Shown here piece after piece: positions 20,245 through 29,166 of a stretch of DNA of 64,000 bases. The notes below the pieces were generated by a model. It ran no database searches, was not told the DNA's origin, and saw nothing but the letters and a program-made list of their open reading frames with translations. The DNA lies in the NCBI RefSeq assembly GCF_004684905.1, contig NZ_SRJC01000001.1:1302001-1366000 (forward strand), written 5' to 3'. The stretch is from Halobacillus salinus. GTDB lineage: Bacteria; Bacillota; Bacilli; Bacillales; Halobacillaceae. Each line of letters opens with the position of its first letter. The stretch's first letter is position 1. The position numbers and the translations under genes were made by a program.

Positions 20245-21045
20245 CTACAAAGAAATAAAGTTGATCAAGTGGAGAATAGGCAGAATGAAAATCAGGCTAT
20301 CAAACCGATCAAGCACTCCCCCATGTCCAGGTAGGATTTTTCCGGAGTCTTTCACGGCGTAGTGCCGTTTGAATGCAGATTCCACTAGGTCTCCTATCTG
20401 ACCAGCTATGGATATCAAAATCGTAACGAGGATGACGATAATCATAGAATGGTCAAGTGGCGCAACTAGTTGGAAGATGATGGCGACGGCGCAGGCAAGC
20501 AGAATACCGCCAACGGAGCCTTCGATTGTCTTTTTCGGACTGATTTGAGGCCATAGCTTTCGCTTACCGAAAGCCCTGCCGAATAGATAAGCGCCGGTAT
20601 CAGTAGCCCATACGATAAACAGGGCGAAAAACAGATATTCAAGTCCCCCGCTCCTCGTCTCAATCAGGTAATTGAAGCCCATACCGATATAGATGACAGA
20701 GATCAATAAGAAGCCTGCATCGTCAAATGTGAAGCGGTTCTTCACTAGAACGGTATAGCTTAATAGTACGAGTACCGCTAGCAGCGTGATCTCGGACTTC
20801 GTAATGAACTCGGTGATATCGACATAGTTTTCAATACTCTTATAAGGCAGCATAAGCGCCCACATAAGTAATAAACCTAATCCAGCCGCAACCGAATAAC
20901 GGGAAATCCGCTTCATTCGGACTAGCTCAAGAAGGGCGATACTTGCGATAACATAAACGAATATATTAAAAATCATCCCACCGAAGAAGACGATGGGGAT
21001 AAAGATCAATGCCGCTACTACGGCTGTGATGGTTCTTTGTTTCAT
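20245..21045 (-). CDS. cdsA: Phosphatidate cytidylyltransferase (CDP-diglyceride synthase)
   Basis: A 266-residue integral membrane enzyme making CDP-diacylglycerol from CTP and phosphatidic acid. About seven or eight hydrophobic segments are seen. The C-terminal family signature SAFKRHYAVKDSGKILPGHG, continuing GVLDRFDS, is complete. It lies between uppS and dxr as in B. subtilis, so one transcript supplies both phospholipid and undecaprenyl precursors. Confidence 0.96.
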   Translation of the reverse strand: MKQRTITAVVAALIFIPIVFFGGMIFNIFVYVIASIALLELVRMKRISRYSVAAGLGLLLMWALMLPYKSIENYVDITEFITKSEITLLAVLVLLSYTVLVKNRFTFDDAGFLLISVIYIGMGFNYLIETRSGGLEYLFFALFIVWATDTGAYLFGRAFGKRKLWPQISPKKTIEGSVGGILLACAVAIIFQLVAPLDHSMIIVILVTILISIAGQIGDLVESAFKRHYAVKDSGKILPGHGGVLDRFDSLIFILPILHLINFISL

Positions 21046-21059
21046 AATCCTCTCACACC

Positions 21060-21833
21060 TTATACTCCGCCATACCGACGTTTACGATTTTGGTAATCAT
21101 AGAGCGCTTTTTCGAAGTGGTTCTCCGTGAAATCCGGCCAATAAACCTCGGTGAACCAAAACTCTGCATAGGCAAGCTGCCATAATAAGAAGTTGCTTAG
21201 ACGTTGTTCGCCACTAGTGCGTATAAGCAAATCCGGTTCCACTAAGTCAGAGGTGTACAGTTCAGATGAGAACAACTCCTCGTCTATATCGGTTTGTTTC
21301 AGTTCGCCACGCTCTACTTTAGTTACTATTTGCTTGACTGCATTGACCATTTCAAAGCGACTGCCATAGTTTAGTGCAAAGTTCAGGGTTAATCCGTCGT
21401 TATGCTTCGTCTGTTCGATTGCCTCTTCCACAGCTTTCTTAGTATGTGGAGGTAGAACATCGAAATCCCCAATCGTCTGCACTCTGACATTCTTTTCAAT
21501 GAGTTCAGGCAAATATGTATTTAAAAAATCCACCGGTAGTTTCATTAAGAATTCTACTTCGTTTTTCGGGCGCTTCCAGTTTTCTGTTGAGAACGCATAG
21601 AGGGTCAATACATCGACACCAATATCAGAAGCGAACCTTACGATTTTCTTCACGACACCCATGCCTTCTTTGTGCCCGGCAATTCTAGGCATTCCTCTAT
21701 TTTTTGCCCATCTACCGTTCCCGTCCATTATAATTGCCACATGCCTCGGGATTTGTGTGTGATCTAAGCCCACAGGCTGCGGTAAGGGCTCTTCATTTTT
21801 CCGTTTTTTTATAAATGGAAACTTGATTGGCAT
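21060..21833 (-). CDS. uppS: Undecaprenyl diphosphate synthase
   Basis: A 257-residue cis-prenyltransferase making the C55 carrier for cell wall synthesis. The catalytic Asp is in AIIMDGNGRWAK (D37), followed by GHKEGM. The C-terminal RTSGEQRLSNFLLWQ and EFWFTEVYWPDF motifs are complete. A poorly conserved basic N-terminal tail of about 25 residues precedes the core. A GGGGG Shine-Dalgarno lies before the ATG. It is the first gene after the frr terminator and has a possible promoter of its own. Confidence 0.97.
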   Translation of the reverse strand: MPIKFPFIKKRKNEEPLPQPVGLDHTQIPRHVAIIMDGNGRWAKNRGMPRIAGHKEGMGVVKKIVRFASDIGVDVLTLYAFSTENWKRPKNEVEFLMKLPVDFLNTYLPELIEKNVRVQTIGDFDVLPPHTKKAVEEAIEQTKHNDGLTLNFALNYGSRFEMVNAVKQIVTKVERGELKQTDIDEELFSSELYTSDLVEPDLLIRTSGEQRLSNFLLWQLAYAEFWFTEVYWPDFTENHFEKALYDYQNRKRRYGGV

Positions 21834-21865
21834 GTTTAGTCCCCCAGTCCATTTCTTCCATCTAT

Positions 21866-21893
21866 TCTATACTCTTATCCTACACCATGCCAA
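21866..21893 (-). promoter_or_regulatory. Possible sigma-A promoter of uppS-cdsA-dxr-rseP
   Basis: TTGGCA, 16-base spacer, TATAGA, ending about 32 bases before the uppS ATG and following the frr terminator. The -35 is one base off consensus and the -10 is weaker. Confidence 0.4.
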
Positions 21894-21946
21894 AACGAAT
21901 GAAAAGCGCCACTGAAACGAGCGTCCACCCTAGCAGCTTATCACCT

Positions 21947-21990
21947 TACAAAAAGAAAAGCCACGCTGCCAAACATTAACAGCGCGGCTT
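21947..21990 (-). terminator. Rho-independent terminator after frr
   Basis: Eleven-bp stem AAGCCGCGCTG/CAGCGTGGCTT (one G-U pair) followed by TTTTCTTTTT on the minus strand, about 30 bases past the frr stop. It closes the rpsB-tsf-pyrH-frr group. Confidence 0.85.
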
Positions 21991-22021
21991 TATACACATT
22001 ATGGCATGGGACTGGAAAGCA

Positions 22022-22579
22022 TTACACTTCCATGATTTCTTCTTCTTTTGTCTTCGCCAATTCGTCGATTTTGAGGACGTTTTGGTCTGTTACCTTCTGA
22101 ACATCATCTTGGAAAGAACGAAGGTCATCTTCCGTAAGTTCTCCGTCTTTTTCAAGCTTTTTCAAACGGTCATTAGACTCACGACGGATGTTACGAACCT
22201 GTACCTTCGCTTCTTCAGAATACTTACCGACAACTTTAGCGAGTTGTTTACGGCGTTCTTCTGTAAGCGCTGGAATATTGATTCGCACAATATTACCGTC
22301 ACTAGAAGGAGACAGTCCTAAGTCTGCCTTTTGAATGGCTTTTTCAATCTCTGCAATCGCAGTCTTGTCATATGGAGTAATGACTAGCAGTCGAGGTTCT
22401 GGTGCAGAAACTTGCGCTAGTTGATTAAGTGGCGTTGCAGCACCATAGTAATCAACATATACGTTGTCTAGGATGGATGGGTTCGCACGGCCGGCACGTA
22501 CAGTAGCCAACTGACGAGAGAAAGCTTGTACAGCTTGTTCCATCTGTTGTTTTGTTTCATTAATCACGGCTTCAGACAT
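22022..22579 (-). CDS. frr: Ribosome recycling factor
   Basis: A 185-residue tRNA-mimic protein that, with EF-G, splits the post-termination ribosome. The family patterns [11 protein letters not shown], the central [17 protein letters not shown] and [17 protein letters not shown] are complete. It starts two bases after the pyrH stop, so translation is coupled. A strong terminator follows. Confidence 0.97.
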   Translation of the reverse strand: MSEAVINETKQQMEQAVQAFSRQLATVRAGRANPSILDNVYVDYYGAATPLNQLAQVSAPEPRLLVITPYDKTAIAEIEKAIQKADLGLSPSSDGNIVRINIPALTEERRKQLAKVVGKYSEEAKVQVRNIRRESNDRLKKLEKDGELTEDDLRSFQDDVQKVTDQNVLKIDELAKTKEEEIMEV

Positions 22580-22581
22580 GA

Positions 22582-23304
22582 TTATTTCCCCCTAACAATG
22601 GTTCCGATATTTTCGCCCATTACGGCCTTTTTGATATTACCTTCTTCAGTTATAGAGAATACCAATAAATCGATGTCGTTGTCCATACATAAAGAAGAAG
22701 CGGTTGAATCCATTACACCAAGTCCCTCATTGAGTACTTCCATGTAAGAGAGTTCGTCATACTTTTTGGCATCTTCATTTAGTTTTGGATCATCCGTATA
22801 AACGCCATCCACATTGTTCTTCGCCATTAGAATAACGTCTGCTTCAATCTCAGCAGCTCTTAGCGCAGCGGTGGTATCGGTTGAGAAGTACGGATTACCT
22901 GTCCCTGCTGCGAAAATGACGACGCGCTTCTTCTCTAAGTGGCGAATCGCCTTCCTACGGATATAAGGTTCCGCTACTTGTCTCATTTCAATAGACGTTT
23001 GAACACGGGTTGGAATCCCCTGATTTTCAAGGCTGTCTTGCAATGCTAGTGAGTTCATGACAGTTGCGAGCATTCCCATATAGTCAGCATTCGCACGGTC
23101 CATGCCCATTTCACTGCCGACTTTGCCACGCCAAATATTACCGCCGCCAACTACTACGGCAATTTCCACCCCTAGTTCAGCGACTTCTTTCACTTGACGA
23201 GAAACGGATTGTATAATGCTAGGCTCCAAACCGAAACCAGCTTTGCCACTCAAGGCTTCTCCGCTCAATTTTAATACAATACGACGATAGCGAGCAGTTG
23301 TCAT
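22582..23304 (-). CDS. pyrH: Uridylate kinase
   Basis: A 240-residue amino-acid-kinase-fold enzyme that phosphorylates UMP to UDP. Visible are VLKLSGEAL at the N-terminus, [11 protein letters not shown] for phosphate binding, [18 protein letters not shown], and [16 protein letters not shown]. Length is normal. It lies between tsf and frr as in most bacteria. Confidence 0.97.
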   Translation of the reverse strand: MTTARYRRIVLKLSGEALSGKAGFGLEPSIIQSVSRQVKEVAELGVEIAVVVGGGNIWRGKVGSEMGMDRANADYMGMLATVMNSLALQDSLENQGIPTRVQTSIEMRQVAEPYIRRKAIRHLEKKRVVIFAAGTGNPYFSTDTTAALRAAEIEADVILMAKNNVDGVYTDDPKLNEDAKKYDELSYMEVLNEGLGVMDSTASSLCMDNDIDLLVFSITEEGNIKKAVMGENIGTIVRGK

Positions 23305-23355
23305 AGTTACCTCCCGTGTGTTTCTTCTTCATCGTGCTACTATATGTAGCCATTT

Positions 23356-23387
23356 TTGAAAATAGGGAACACAGATGTGTCCCCTAT
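23356..23387 (-). terminator. Hairpin between tsf and pyrH
   Basis: ATAGGGGACACA can pair with TGTGTTCCCTAT (one G-U pair, small loop), followed by TTTTC. It begins about 13 bases after the tsf stop. Partial termination would lower pyrH-frr relative to tsf. Confidence 0.55.
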
Positions 23388-23399
23388 GCTGTCACGTCA

Positions 23400-24284
23400 T
23401 TATTTTTTAACTTGACTCATTACTTCGTCTGCGAAGTTTTCTTCACGTTTTTCCATACCTTCGCCTACTTCGAAGCGATCGAAAGCATTGATTTGTCCGC
23501 CTTTAGCTTCAACGAACTGTTTCACTTTCTGGTCTGGATCTTTAACGAAATCTTGCTCTAGAAGGCAGATCTCTGCGAAGAATTTGTTCAAGCGGCCTTC
23601 TACCATCTTCTCAACGATGTTTTCAGGCTTTCCTTCATTCAATGCTTGTGTTTTAAGCATTTCGCGCTCTGCGTTCGCTTCCTCTTCAGGAATGTCCTGC
23701 TGAGAAACATAGCGAGGGTTAACTGCTGCTACGTGCATCGCAACGTCTTTTGCAGCTTGCTCGTCTGTAGAGCCTTCAAGTACAGTTAGTACACCAATGT
23801 TACCGCCCATGTGAAGGTAAGCACCGAATGCATCATTGTCTGTCTTTTCTTTAAGAGCGAAACGGCGAAGAGAAATCTTCTCACCGATTTTAGCGATCAT
23901 ATCTGTAATGTAGTCGCCTAGCTTTTGACCATCACCGTGAAGTGGTTGTTCAAGAGCTGCTTCTACTGTTTCAGGCTTTTGGGATACTAGGTGCTTCCCT
24001 AGATCTTGAAGCATCGTTTTGAAGCTGTCGTTTTTCGTTACGAAGTCTGTTTCACAGTTCACTTCGAAAAGAACAGCCGTGTTACCGGAGATCTCGATTG
24101 CAGCAGCACCTTCAGCTGCGATACGGTCTGCTTTCTTCTGAGCTTTAGAGATACCCTTCTCACGAAGCCACTCCATCGCTTTTTCCATATCACCATCTGT
24201 TTCAGTAAGTGCTTTTTTACAATCCATCATTCCAGCACCAGTTTTTTCACGAAGTTCTTTTACCATCTTAGCGTTTACAGCCAT
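23400..24284 (-). CDS. tsf: Translation elongation factor Ts
   Basis: A 294-residue GDP-GTP exchange factor for EF-Tu. The opening [20 protein letters not shown] and the second signature [13 protein letters not shown] are complete, followed by the two core subdomains. Length matches B. subtilis (293). It lies downstream of rpsB across a strong hairpin. Confidence 0.98.
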   Translation of the reverse strand: MAVNAKMVKELREKTGAGMMDCKKALTETDGDMEKAMEWLREKGISKAQKKADRIAAEGAAAIEISGNTAVLFEVNCETDFVTKNDSFKTMLQDLGKHLVSQKPETVEAALEQPLHGDGQKLGDYITDMIAKIGEKISLRRFALKEKTDNDAFGAYLHMGGNIGVLTVLEGSTDEQAAKDVAMHVAAVNPRYVSQQDIPEEEANAEREMLKTQALNEGKPENIVEKMVEGRLNKFFAEICLLEQDFVKDPDQKVKQFVEAKGGQINAFDRFEVGEGMEKREENFADEVMSQVKK

Positions 24285-24320
24285 TTTGAAAGCCTCCTTA
24301 ATTAAGTGAGCATATTTTCT

Positions 24321-24360
24321 TTAAAAAAGGTGATAAAAGGTCTTCCCCCTTATCACCTTT
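24321..24360 (-). terminator. Terminator or attenuator between rpsB and tsf
   Basis: Eleven-bp stem AAAGGTGATAA/TTATCACCTTT followed by a T-rich tail (TTTTTT if stem ends are counted), directly after the rpsB stop. No separate tsf promoter is obvious, so it probably works as an attenuator setting S2 above EF-Ts. Confidence 0.7.
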
Positions 24361-24368
24361 CGAACGTC

Positions 24369-25109
24369 TTACTCAGCAGCTGTTTCAGCTTCTGCTTCTC
24401 CAGCTTCTTCAGTTGTTTCGTTCTCTTCCCCTTGCTTCGCTTCAAGAACAGCGTCTGCCATCTTAGAAGTTAGCAATTTAACGGCACGAATTGCATCGTC
24501 GTTTGCAGGGATTACATAGTCGATCTCATCCGGATCACAGTTCGTGTCAACGATACCGACAACTGGGATGTTTAGTTTGTGAGCTTCTGCAATTGCAATA
24601 CGCTCTTTACGAGGGTCGATTACGAACATTGCATCTGGAAGGCTCTTCATTTCTTTAATACCGCCTAGGAATTTAACAAGACGTTCTTTTTCTTTCATCA
24701 TATCAACGACTTCTTTTTTCGGAAGTACGTCTGTTGTACCGTCTTCTTCCATGCGCTCAATGTCTTTAAGACGGTTGATACGCTTACGGATTGTGTCAAA
24801 GTTTGTTAGAGTTCCGCCCAACCAACGCTGGTTGATGTAGAACATACCGCAACGAGTCGCTTCATCACGCACTGTGTCTTGTGCTTGTTTTTTCGTACCT
24901 ACGAAAAGAACGTTACCACCGTTCGCTGCTACGTCACGTACGTAGTTGAACGCTTCATCTACTTTCTTAACTGTTTTTTGTAGGTCGATAATATAGATCC
25001 CGTTACGCTCCGTGAAGATATACTTCTTCATTTTCGGGTTCCAGCGACGAGTTTGGTGTCCGAAATGAACACCAGCTTCTAGTAGCTGTTTCATAGAAAT
25101 TACAGACAT
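24369..25109 (-). CDS. rpsB: 30S ribosomal protein S2
   Basis: A 246-residue S2. [22 protein letters not shown], in the first 30 residues, and [21 protein letters not shown] near 200 are family signatures. The last 20 residues form an acidic E/A/T tail. It begins a translation gene group (rpsB-tsf-pyrH-frr) and has a good sigma-A promoter and a leader of about 110 bases. Confidence 0.98.
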   Translation of the reverse strand: MSVISMKQLLEAGVHFGHQTRRWNPKMKKYIFTERNGIYIIDLQKTVKKVDEAFNYVRDVAANGGNVLFVGTKKQAQDTVRDEATRCGMFYINQRWLGGTLTNFDTIRKRINRLKDIERMEEDGTTDVLPKKEVVDMMKEKERLVKFLGGIKEMKSLPDAMFVIDPRKERIAIAEAHKLNIPVVGIVDTNCDPDEIDYVIPANDDAIRAVKLLTSKMADAVLEAKQGEENETTEEAGEAEAETAAE

Positions 25110-25227
25110 GTTTGTTTCCTCCTGAATGGTTTTTTTTAGTATCCTCCGCCTTTTTCATTTTTCTCTATCAACTCGTGAGAGCAACCGATAAGGAAATCCA
25201 AAGGCGTGTGTATTGACACCGTCAGTA

Positions 25228-25256
25228 AATATACCATAAGGTAGTGCTTCTATCAA
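25228..25256 (-). promoter_or_regulatory. Sigma-A promoter of rpsB
   Basis: TTGATA, 17-base spacer, TATATT; each box is one base off consensus. It starts 10 bases after the swrB stop and leaves a leader of about 110 bases before rpsB, long enough for S2 autoregulation, though no known leader motif was recognised. Confidence 0.7.
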
Positions 25257-25265
25257 GTTTAATTG

Positions 25266-25742
25266 CTATTTTTTTTGGTGGAACTTAAGTAAGAGCTCTA
25301 CTTCTGTCTTACCCTTGTCCAGTTGCTTTGCAATATCATCTATAGAATATCCTTTATTGCGCATCTTTAGAATCTCAGAAGAAGCGGAGGGGGTATAGCC
25401 TGACGGCTGTTCTTCAGGCTCTGGTGGCGTATAGCCGGCAGGTTGACTGTCCCCTGCTCCTTCTTTAGTGCTTAATTTCTCCGCTACGGAAAAACCTATG
25501 TGTTCCTCATTACTAGTTTCCGTATGGAAGGAGGGCTTTCTTTCAATCCATTCTGTCATCCGCTGATTCTCTTCCTTGATCTCCAAAAGATAGGATGAGA
25601 ACATTCCCTCGATTTCACTAGCGATTTCCTGCTGACGGAGCTCGAGTTCTTCGGCTTTCTTGATTCGAGTACTCAAGGTGAAGATGCCGAGTAGAAGCAC
25701 TCCATCTATAATAAAACTGATGATAAGTAAAAATATTGTCAT
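25266..25742 (-). CDS. swrB: SwrB-like flagellar assembly protein
   Basis: A 158-residue protein with an N-terminal membrane anchor (about 4-23), a charged helical stretch that could form a coiled coil (about 28-65), a Pro/Gly-rich linker and a C-terminal helix-turn-helix-like end (MRNKGYSIDDIAKQLDKGKT, then EVELLLKF). This end and the slot directly before rpsB match B. subtilis SwrB (YlxL), which helps activate the flagellar export apparatus. It is the last gene of the fla/che operon; no terminator separates it from the rpsB promoter. Confidence 0.82.
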   Translation of the reverse strand: MTIFLLIISFIIDGVLLLGIFTLSTRIKKAEELELRQQEIASEIEGMFSSYLLEIKEENQRMTEWIERKPSFHTETSNEEHIGFSVAEKLSTKEGAGDSQPAGYTPPEPEEQPSGYTPSASSEILKMRNKGYSIDDIAKQLDKGKTEVELLLKFHQKK

Positions 25743-25748
25743 GCTATG

Positions 25749-26042
25749 TCACCCACTAAAATCGATTCTCTTGCCTAGATAGGGATGGTCGATTGTTTCA
25801 TCTTGGTGTCCTGCTTTCCCTTCCTTGCTTCTTTCTCTCCCATCCCCTTTTTCATGCACCAATGCTTCTTCTACATTTTCCTGCTGCATGATAGAGGTTC
25901 TTTTCTTCCGGTCGATCTGCTCCTGTCTCTGACTGACAAAGTGTTGTAAAGTAGGGTTTCGCTGTGCAATCTGCTCTTGAAGTTTCCCTGCGTCCTGTAC
26001 TCTAGGGAGCGCTACCTGCATTTCTACAGCCTTCCAACTCAT
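25749..26042 (-). CDS. Small conserved fla/che-operon protein of unknown function
   Basis: A 97-residue, very polar protein. It opens MSWKAVEMQVALPRVQDAGK and continues with Q/E/K-rich predicted helix, no membrane segment and no known catalytic motif. I recall similar short frames starting with a VEMQVALPR-like stretch in this slot in other Bacillaceae, but no assigned function. It lies between the DUF342 gene and swrB, six bases ahead of swrB, behind a possible extended -10 promoter. A role linked to SwrB or flagellar assembly is only suggested by context. Confidence 0.7.
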   Translation of the reverse strand: MSWKAVEMQVALPRVQDAGKLQEQIAQRNPTLQHFVSQRQEQIDRKKRTSIMQQENVEEALVHEKGDGRERSKEGKAGHQDETIDHPYLGKRIDFSG

Positions 26043-26082
26043 TTACCCACTTCCTTCTATATATAGAATTCCGTATTCCATG

Positions 26083-26091
26083 ATTATATCA
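26083..26091 (-). promoter_or_regulatory. Extended -10 promoter before the 97-residue gene and swrB
   Basis: The minus strand reads TGATATAAT, a perfect extended -10 (TGnTATAAT), 41 bases before the start of the 97-residue gene. No -35 is recognisable. It would allow transcription of the last two genes without the long fla/che message. Confidence 0.4.
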
Positions 26092-26122
26092 GATCAGGTC
26101 ATTGATCATTCTCTTAATCCTC

Positions 26123-27487
26123 TTAGGATGACAAAGAGCGTAAGATAATTTCTCCTTCAGCTAAGAATGCCTGCACCTCTCGGTATTCACTCCGAATCTG
26201 GTGTTGATACTTTCCGAACCCTAAGTGGACTTGCCCATAAACCTTACCATTAACTATTACTTTCACTCCGGATAAATCTCCTATTGTTGTACGCATCTTC
26301 TCTAGTCGTTCTGATAGTTCCGCAATCTCCTCTAACACAACCTGCAGAGAATTTCTTTGCCTCAACTTCATTACGCGATCTTGAGCTGACAGATTACCCG
26401 TCGCTTCTTTTTCTTCTAGCTTGTAACCGATTAAAACCAGTTTTCGCTTTTCTTCTTCTTTTCGCCTCAACGAAAGACTGTATTTAGCTTGTTTTTCTTC
26501 GACTTTTTTATTGACGCCTAAATATAGTCCTGTCGGCGTATTCAATCGGTTACCTATATCCTTCGCTTCAATATGTAAGCCGGAAGAAGTTGTTCCACCG
26601 ATAATGTGGCCAGTTTGACAATAAACACTCCGGTGCGCTACCACGTCACTGTGAAGGATGGAGTTCTCTACAAACAAATCTTGTCCAGCTTCTACTGTAG
26701 CCTGGTTGATATATCCCGCACGTATGTCGTGACCAGCCTGCACAATTCCCTTCCCCAAACCAGAAATACCCTCTGACACATAAACGGATCCCCCAGCCAC
26801 GACGTTCGCACCCTCTACTAAACCATACACTGTGATATCCCCTTGAGCGAATACCTTGAACCCTGTCGGAACATTCCCTTTTATGATGATCGACCCGATA
26901 AAATCAAGGTTGCCTGTTCTAAGGTCGAGGTTGCCCTCTACTTCAAATAGTGGCTGGACTTGCAAGGAGCGTTCATCCGCACTCAGCTGACCAGCAATAT
27001 TTGCGTATAACGCATCATCCGATCGTTTAAAGGTAGTGTTCTTCCCCGCCTTCAGCTGAGCAGGCTTCCCTGGCTTGAATGGTAATTCTTCCCCATGAAC
27101 ATTCCTTCCTAGTATCCCATTCGTCGGGGGTTTTATTGCTGCAATCCTTTCCCCTTCCACTACGGACGGGATGGATATGATATCTCTGAAACTAGCCCGG
27201 TCATGCTCGTTTATTTCAAAGCTTACTTCTTTATCATAGATTACCGTTCCGTCTTTCCCATGAACAGGAAACTTCCCTTGGGCGATGAGTAATGGATATT
27301 GGATGGTTTCGTCCTTGTCAATGATTCGTCCAATCTCTTCTTCAAGAATCCCATAGGAAACACGATGCTCTTCCAGAAATGCTTGCAGTTCCTCTTCTGT
27401 AACTTTTTCGTATGTTTCGAGTTGATCTAGGTAAGCTTCCAGTTTGTCATGGGACACAGACACTTTAAAATGTTTATGCAGTTCCAC
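26123..27487 (-). CDS. DUF342 / FapA-type polymer-forming protein
   Basis: A 454-residue DUF342 protein. The N-terminal third is the FapA domain; the centre (about 165-330) has repeated short beta segments rich in G-V-G/A-G, such as GDITVYGLVEGANVVAGGSV, typical of a right-handed beta-helix. The last third is a coiled coil (about 325-400) and a small C-terminal domain. Such proteins often lie next to sigD or flagellar genes in Firmicutes and some are called FapA (flagellar assembly protein A); the biochemical role is unclear. It follows sigD by about 20 bases. Confidence 0.8.
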   Translation of the reverse strand: MELHKHFKVSVSHDKLEAYLDQLETYEKVTEEELQAFLEEHRVSYGILEEEIGRIIDKDETIQYPLLIAQGKFPVHGKDGTVIYDKEVSFEINEHDRASFRDIISIPSVVEGERIAAIKPPTNGILGRNVHGEELPFKPGKPAQLKAGKNTTFKRSDDALYANIAGQLSADERSLQVQPLFEVEGNLDLRTGNLDFIGSIIIKGNVPTGFKVFAQGDITVYGLVEGANVVAGGSVYVSEGISGLGKGIVQAGHDIRAGYINQATVEAGQDLFVENSILHSDVVAHRSVYCQTGHIIGGTTSSGLHIEAKDIGNRLNTPTGLYLGVNKKVEEKQAKYSLSLRRKEEEKRKLVLIGYKLEEKEATGNLSAQDRVMKLRQRNSLQVVLEEIAELSERLEKMRTTIGDLSGVKVIVNGKVYGQVHLGFGKYQHQIRSEYREVQAFLAEGEIILRSLSS

Positions 27488-27509
27488 GCACCTGTTACCT
27501 CCTCAGAGC

Positions 27510-28286
27510 CTAGGCCTCCATGATATCTGCCAATGCATTCTTCAGCTTGAAGATGGCCTTTGCATGTATTTGTGAGATTCTCGAGGTGGTCAGATCCATA
27601 ATCTGACCAATTTCTGTCAATGTCAGCTCTTCTTGATAGAATAAGCTGATCACCATTTGTTCTTTCTCATTCAAACCTTGTATCTCTCTGGCTAACTCTT
27701 CGTAGTTTTCTGATTGAATGATAGATTCTGTAGGTGTAATGGTTTGTTGGTCAGGAATGGAATAGCCGATCCCTTCTTTATGATCGTCTTTCCCGTCCTT
27801 CGGCTTCTCTTCCATCGATAGTACATTTGCATATAAGGAATCTTTAATCGCTTCTTCCACTTCACTTGCTTTCATACCCAAATGCTTTGCAACTTCTTCT
27901 GCCGTTACCGGCCTTTGTAGTTGCTGCTCAAGCTGCTCACTCACTTGTTCGATTTTTTTCGTTTTATCGCGGACAGACCTAGGAAGCCAATCTTCCTTCC
28001 TAAGTCCATCCATGATAGAACCTCTGATTCGGAAAGAAGCGTACGTATCAAATTTCAGATCGCGTTTTCGGTCGAATTTTTTCAGCGCATCATATAATCC
28101 GAGCATCCCCAAGCTTTTCACATCATCTTTACTGACACTTTTCGGTAGATGCGCCGTTATCCGCTGGACGTGATAACTCACTAAGTACCCGTACTTTTCC
28201 ACTAGTTGGTTGGCGGCATCATCGTCTTGGTCGTTCGTCCATAAATCCCATAGAATTTGTTCCTGAGGAGACAAACAGCTTGCCAT
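27510..28286 (-). CDS. sigD: RNA polymerase sigma factor SigD (flagella, motility, chemotaxis)
   Basis: A 258-residue FliA/WhiG-type sigma-28 factor. Region 2 includes GMLGLYDALKKFD and FDTYASFRIRGSIMDGLR (about 62-98). Region 4 ends with LTLTEIGQIMDLTTSRISQI, a helix-turn-helix for the -35 box. SigD directs late flagellar, autolysin and chemotaxis genes once the hook-basal body is complete. Placement near the end of the fla/che operon is as in B. subtilis, where distance from the promoter affects SigD level and motile-cell switching. Confidence 0.97.
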   Translation of the reverse strand: MASCLSPQEQILWDLWTNDQDDDAANQLVEKYGYLVSYHVQRITAHLPKSVSKDDVKSLGMLGLYDALKKFDRKRDLKFDTYASFRIRGSIMDGLRKEDWLPRSVRDKTKKIEQVSEQLEQQLQRPVTAEEVAKHLGMKASEVEEAIKDSLYANVLSMEEKPKDGKDDHKEGIGYSIPDQQTITPTESIIQSENYEELAREIQGLNEKEQMVISLFYQEELTLTEIGQIMDLTTSRISQIHAKAIFKLKNALADIMEA

Positions 28287-28306
28287 CAGAATCCTCCTCG
28301 CTCTTT

Positions 28307-28669
28307 CTAATCATTTGTATTCGTTGGACTTTCTTCGTCCTCTTGCAATAGTGATCGAATCATCTTGGACGTTTCTTCTGCCGTAGCCTCTGTTTCTTTA
28401 GTTTGACTCTGTGACTGTTCATTCACTTGCTCAACATCATGTTGATTATTACCACGAGACCTGCCATCTCCTCCCCTAACGTTCGTTGCATCCGCTGCAA
28501 TTACCCCCCACAGTCCCCTGAAGATAAATGCAATCAGGAAAAAACTGAAAAAGCCTATAGCCCCTCTTATAACGGACGTCTGCCATACGTTCGAAGTCAA
28601 TGAAAATAGAAAAAGGAGAGAAAAGCCGAGCAAAGCCCCTAAGAGATTGAATTTGACGGTTCCTGACAT
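28307..28669 (-). CDS. Two-membrane-segment protein of unknown function in the fla/che operon
   Basis: A 120-residue protein with two hydrophobic helices (about 9-26 and 33-56), a short linker and an acidic, Q/E/T-rich tail of about 60 residues ending in NTND. No catalytic motif is seen. The stop and the neighbouring start overlap closely: its start shares a base with the cheD stop. It fills the slot between cheD and sigD that is empty in B. subtilis, and I do not recognise the family. A membrane adaptor for chemotaxis or the flagellum is conceivable but unsupported. Confidence 0.65.
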   Translation of the reverse strand: MSGTVKFNLLGALLGFSLLFLFSLTSNVWQTSVIRGAIGFFSFFLIAFIFRGLWGVIAADATNVRGGDGRSRGNNQHDVEQVNEQSQSQTKETEATAEETSKMIRSLLQEDEESPTNTND

Positions 28670-29166
28670 CAGATCGTCACCTCTCCATGATTCACTTTCC
28701 TTATATGTAGATCCGTCGTAGATGGGTCGAAAACGATCGTTCGGCCACTCTTTCCCCCGACATCTTCTGCAATAATTGGAATGTGAAATTGTGCTAACTT
28801 CTCTTTGACCGCCTCTATGTTTCTCGGACCGATACGCATCATGTCGCTTGAAGTTTTGAAAGAAAACATTTGAGCTCCACCTGCTATCTTAGCCTTCATC
28901 CGAAATTTGGAAGCTCCGTTGTCTGTCAGCCCCCTAAGCAAGTCATCGAGTGCTGTGTCTGCATACTTGAAGCGATTCATTTTTTCTTGCTTGGCCATAT
29001 GAGAATCAGGCAGCATCACATGGGCCATTCCCGCTAATTGTTTCCGGGGATCAAACAGGACCACCCCCACACATGAACCTAATCCTGACGTTCGGATCCT
29101 GTCTGGCGCTGAAACGAACTTGAGATCTGCTATCCCCACTTTAATGATGTTCAATACTTCATTCAT
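28669..29166 (-). CDS. cheD: Chemoreceptor glutamine deamidase CheD
   Basis: A 165-residue CheD. The catalytic Cys is in [14 protein letters not shown] (about 26-39) and the partner His is in [10 protein letters not shown]; a Thr/Ser follows later. CheD deamidates glutamines on chemoreceptors and, bound to CheC, tunes adaptation. The start overlaps the cheC stop by eight bases, which fits the CheC-CheD pairing. Confidence 0.96.
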   Translation of the reverse strand: MNEVLNIIKVGIADLKFVSAPDRIRTSGLGSCVGVVLFDPRKQLAGMAHVMLPDSHMAKQEKMNRFKYADTALDDLLRGLTDNGASKFRMKAKIAGGAQMFSFKTSSDMMRIGPRNIEAVKEKLAQFHIPIIAEDVGGKSGRTIVFDPSTTDLHIRKVNHGEVTI

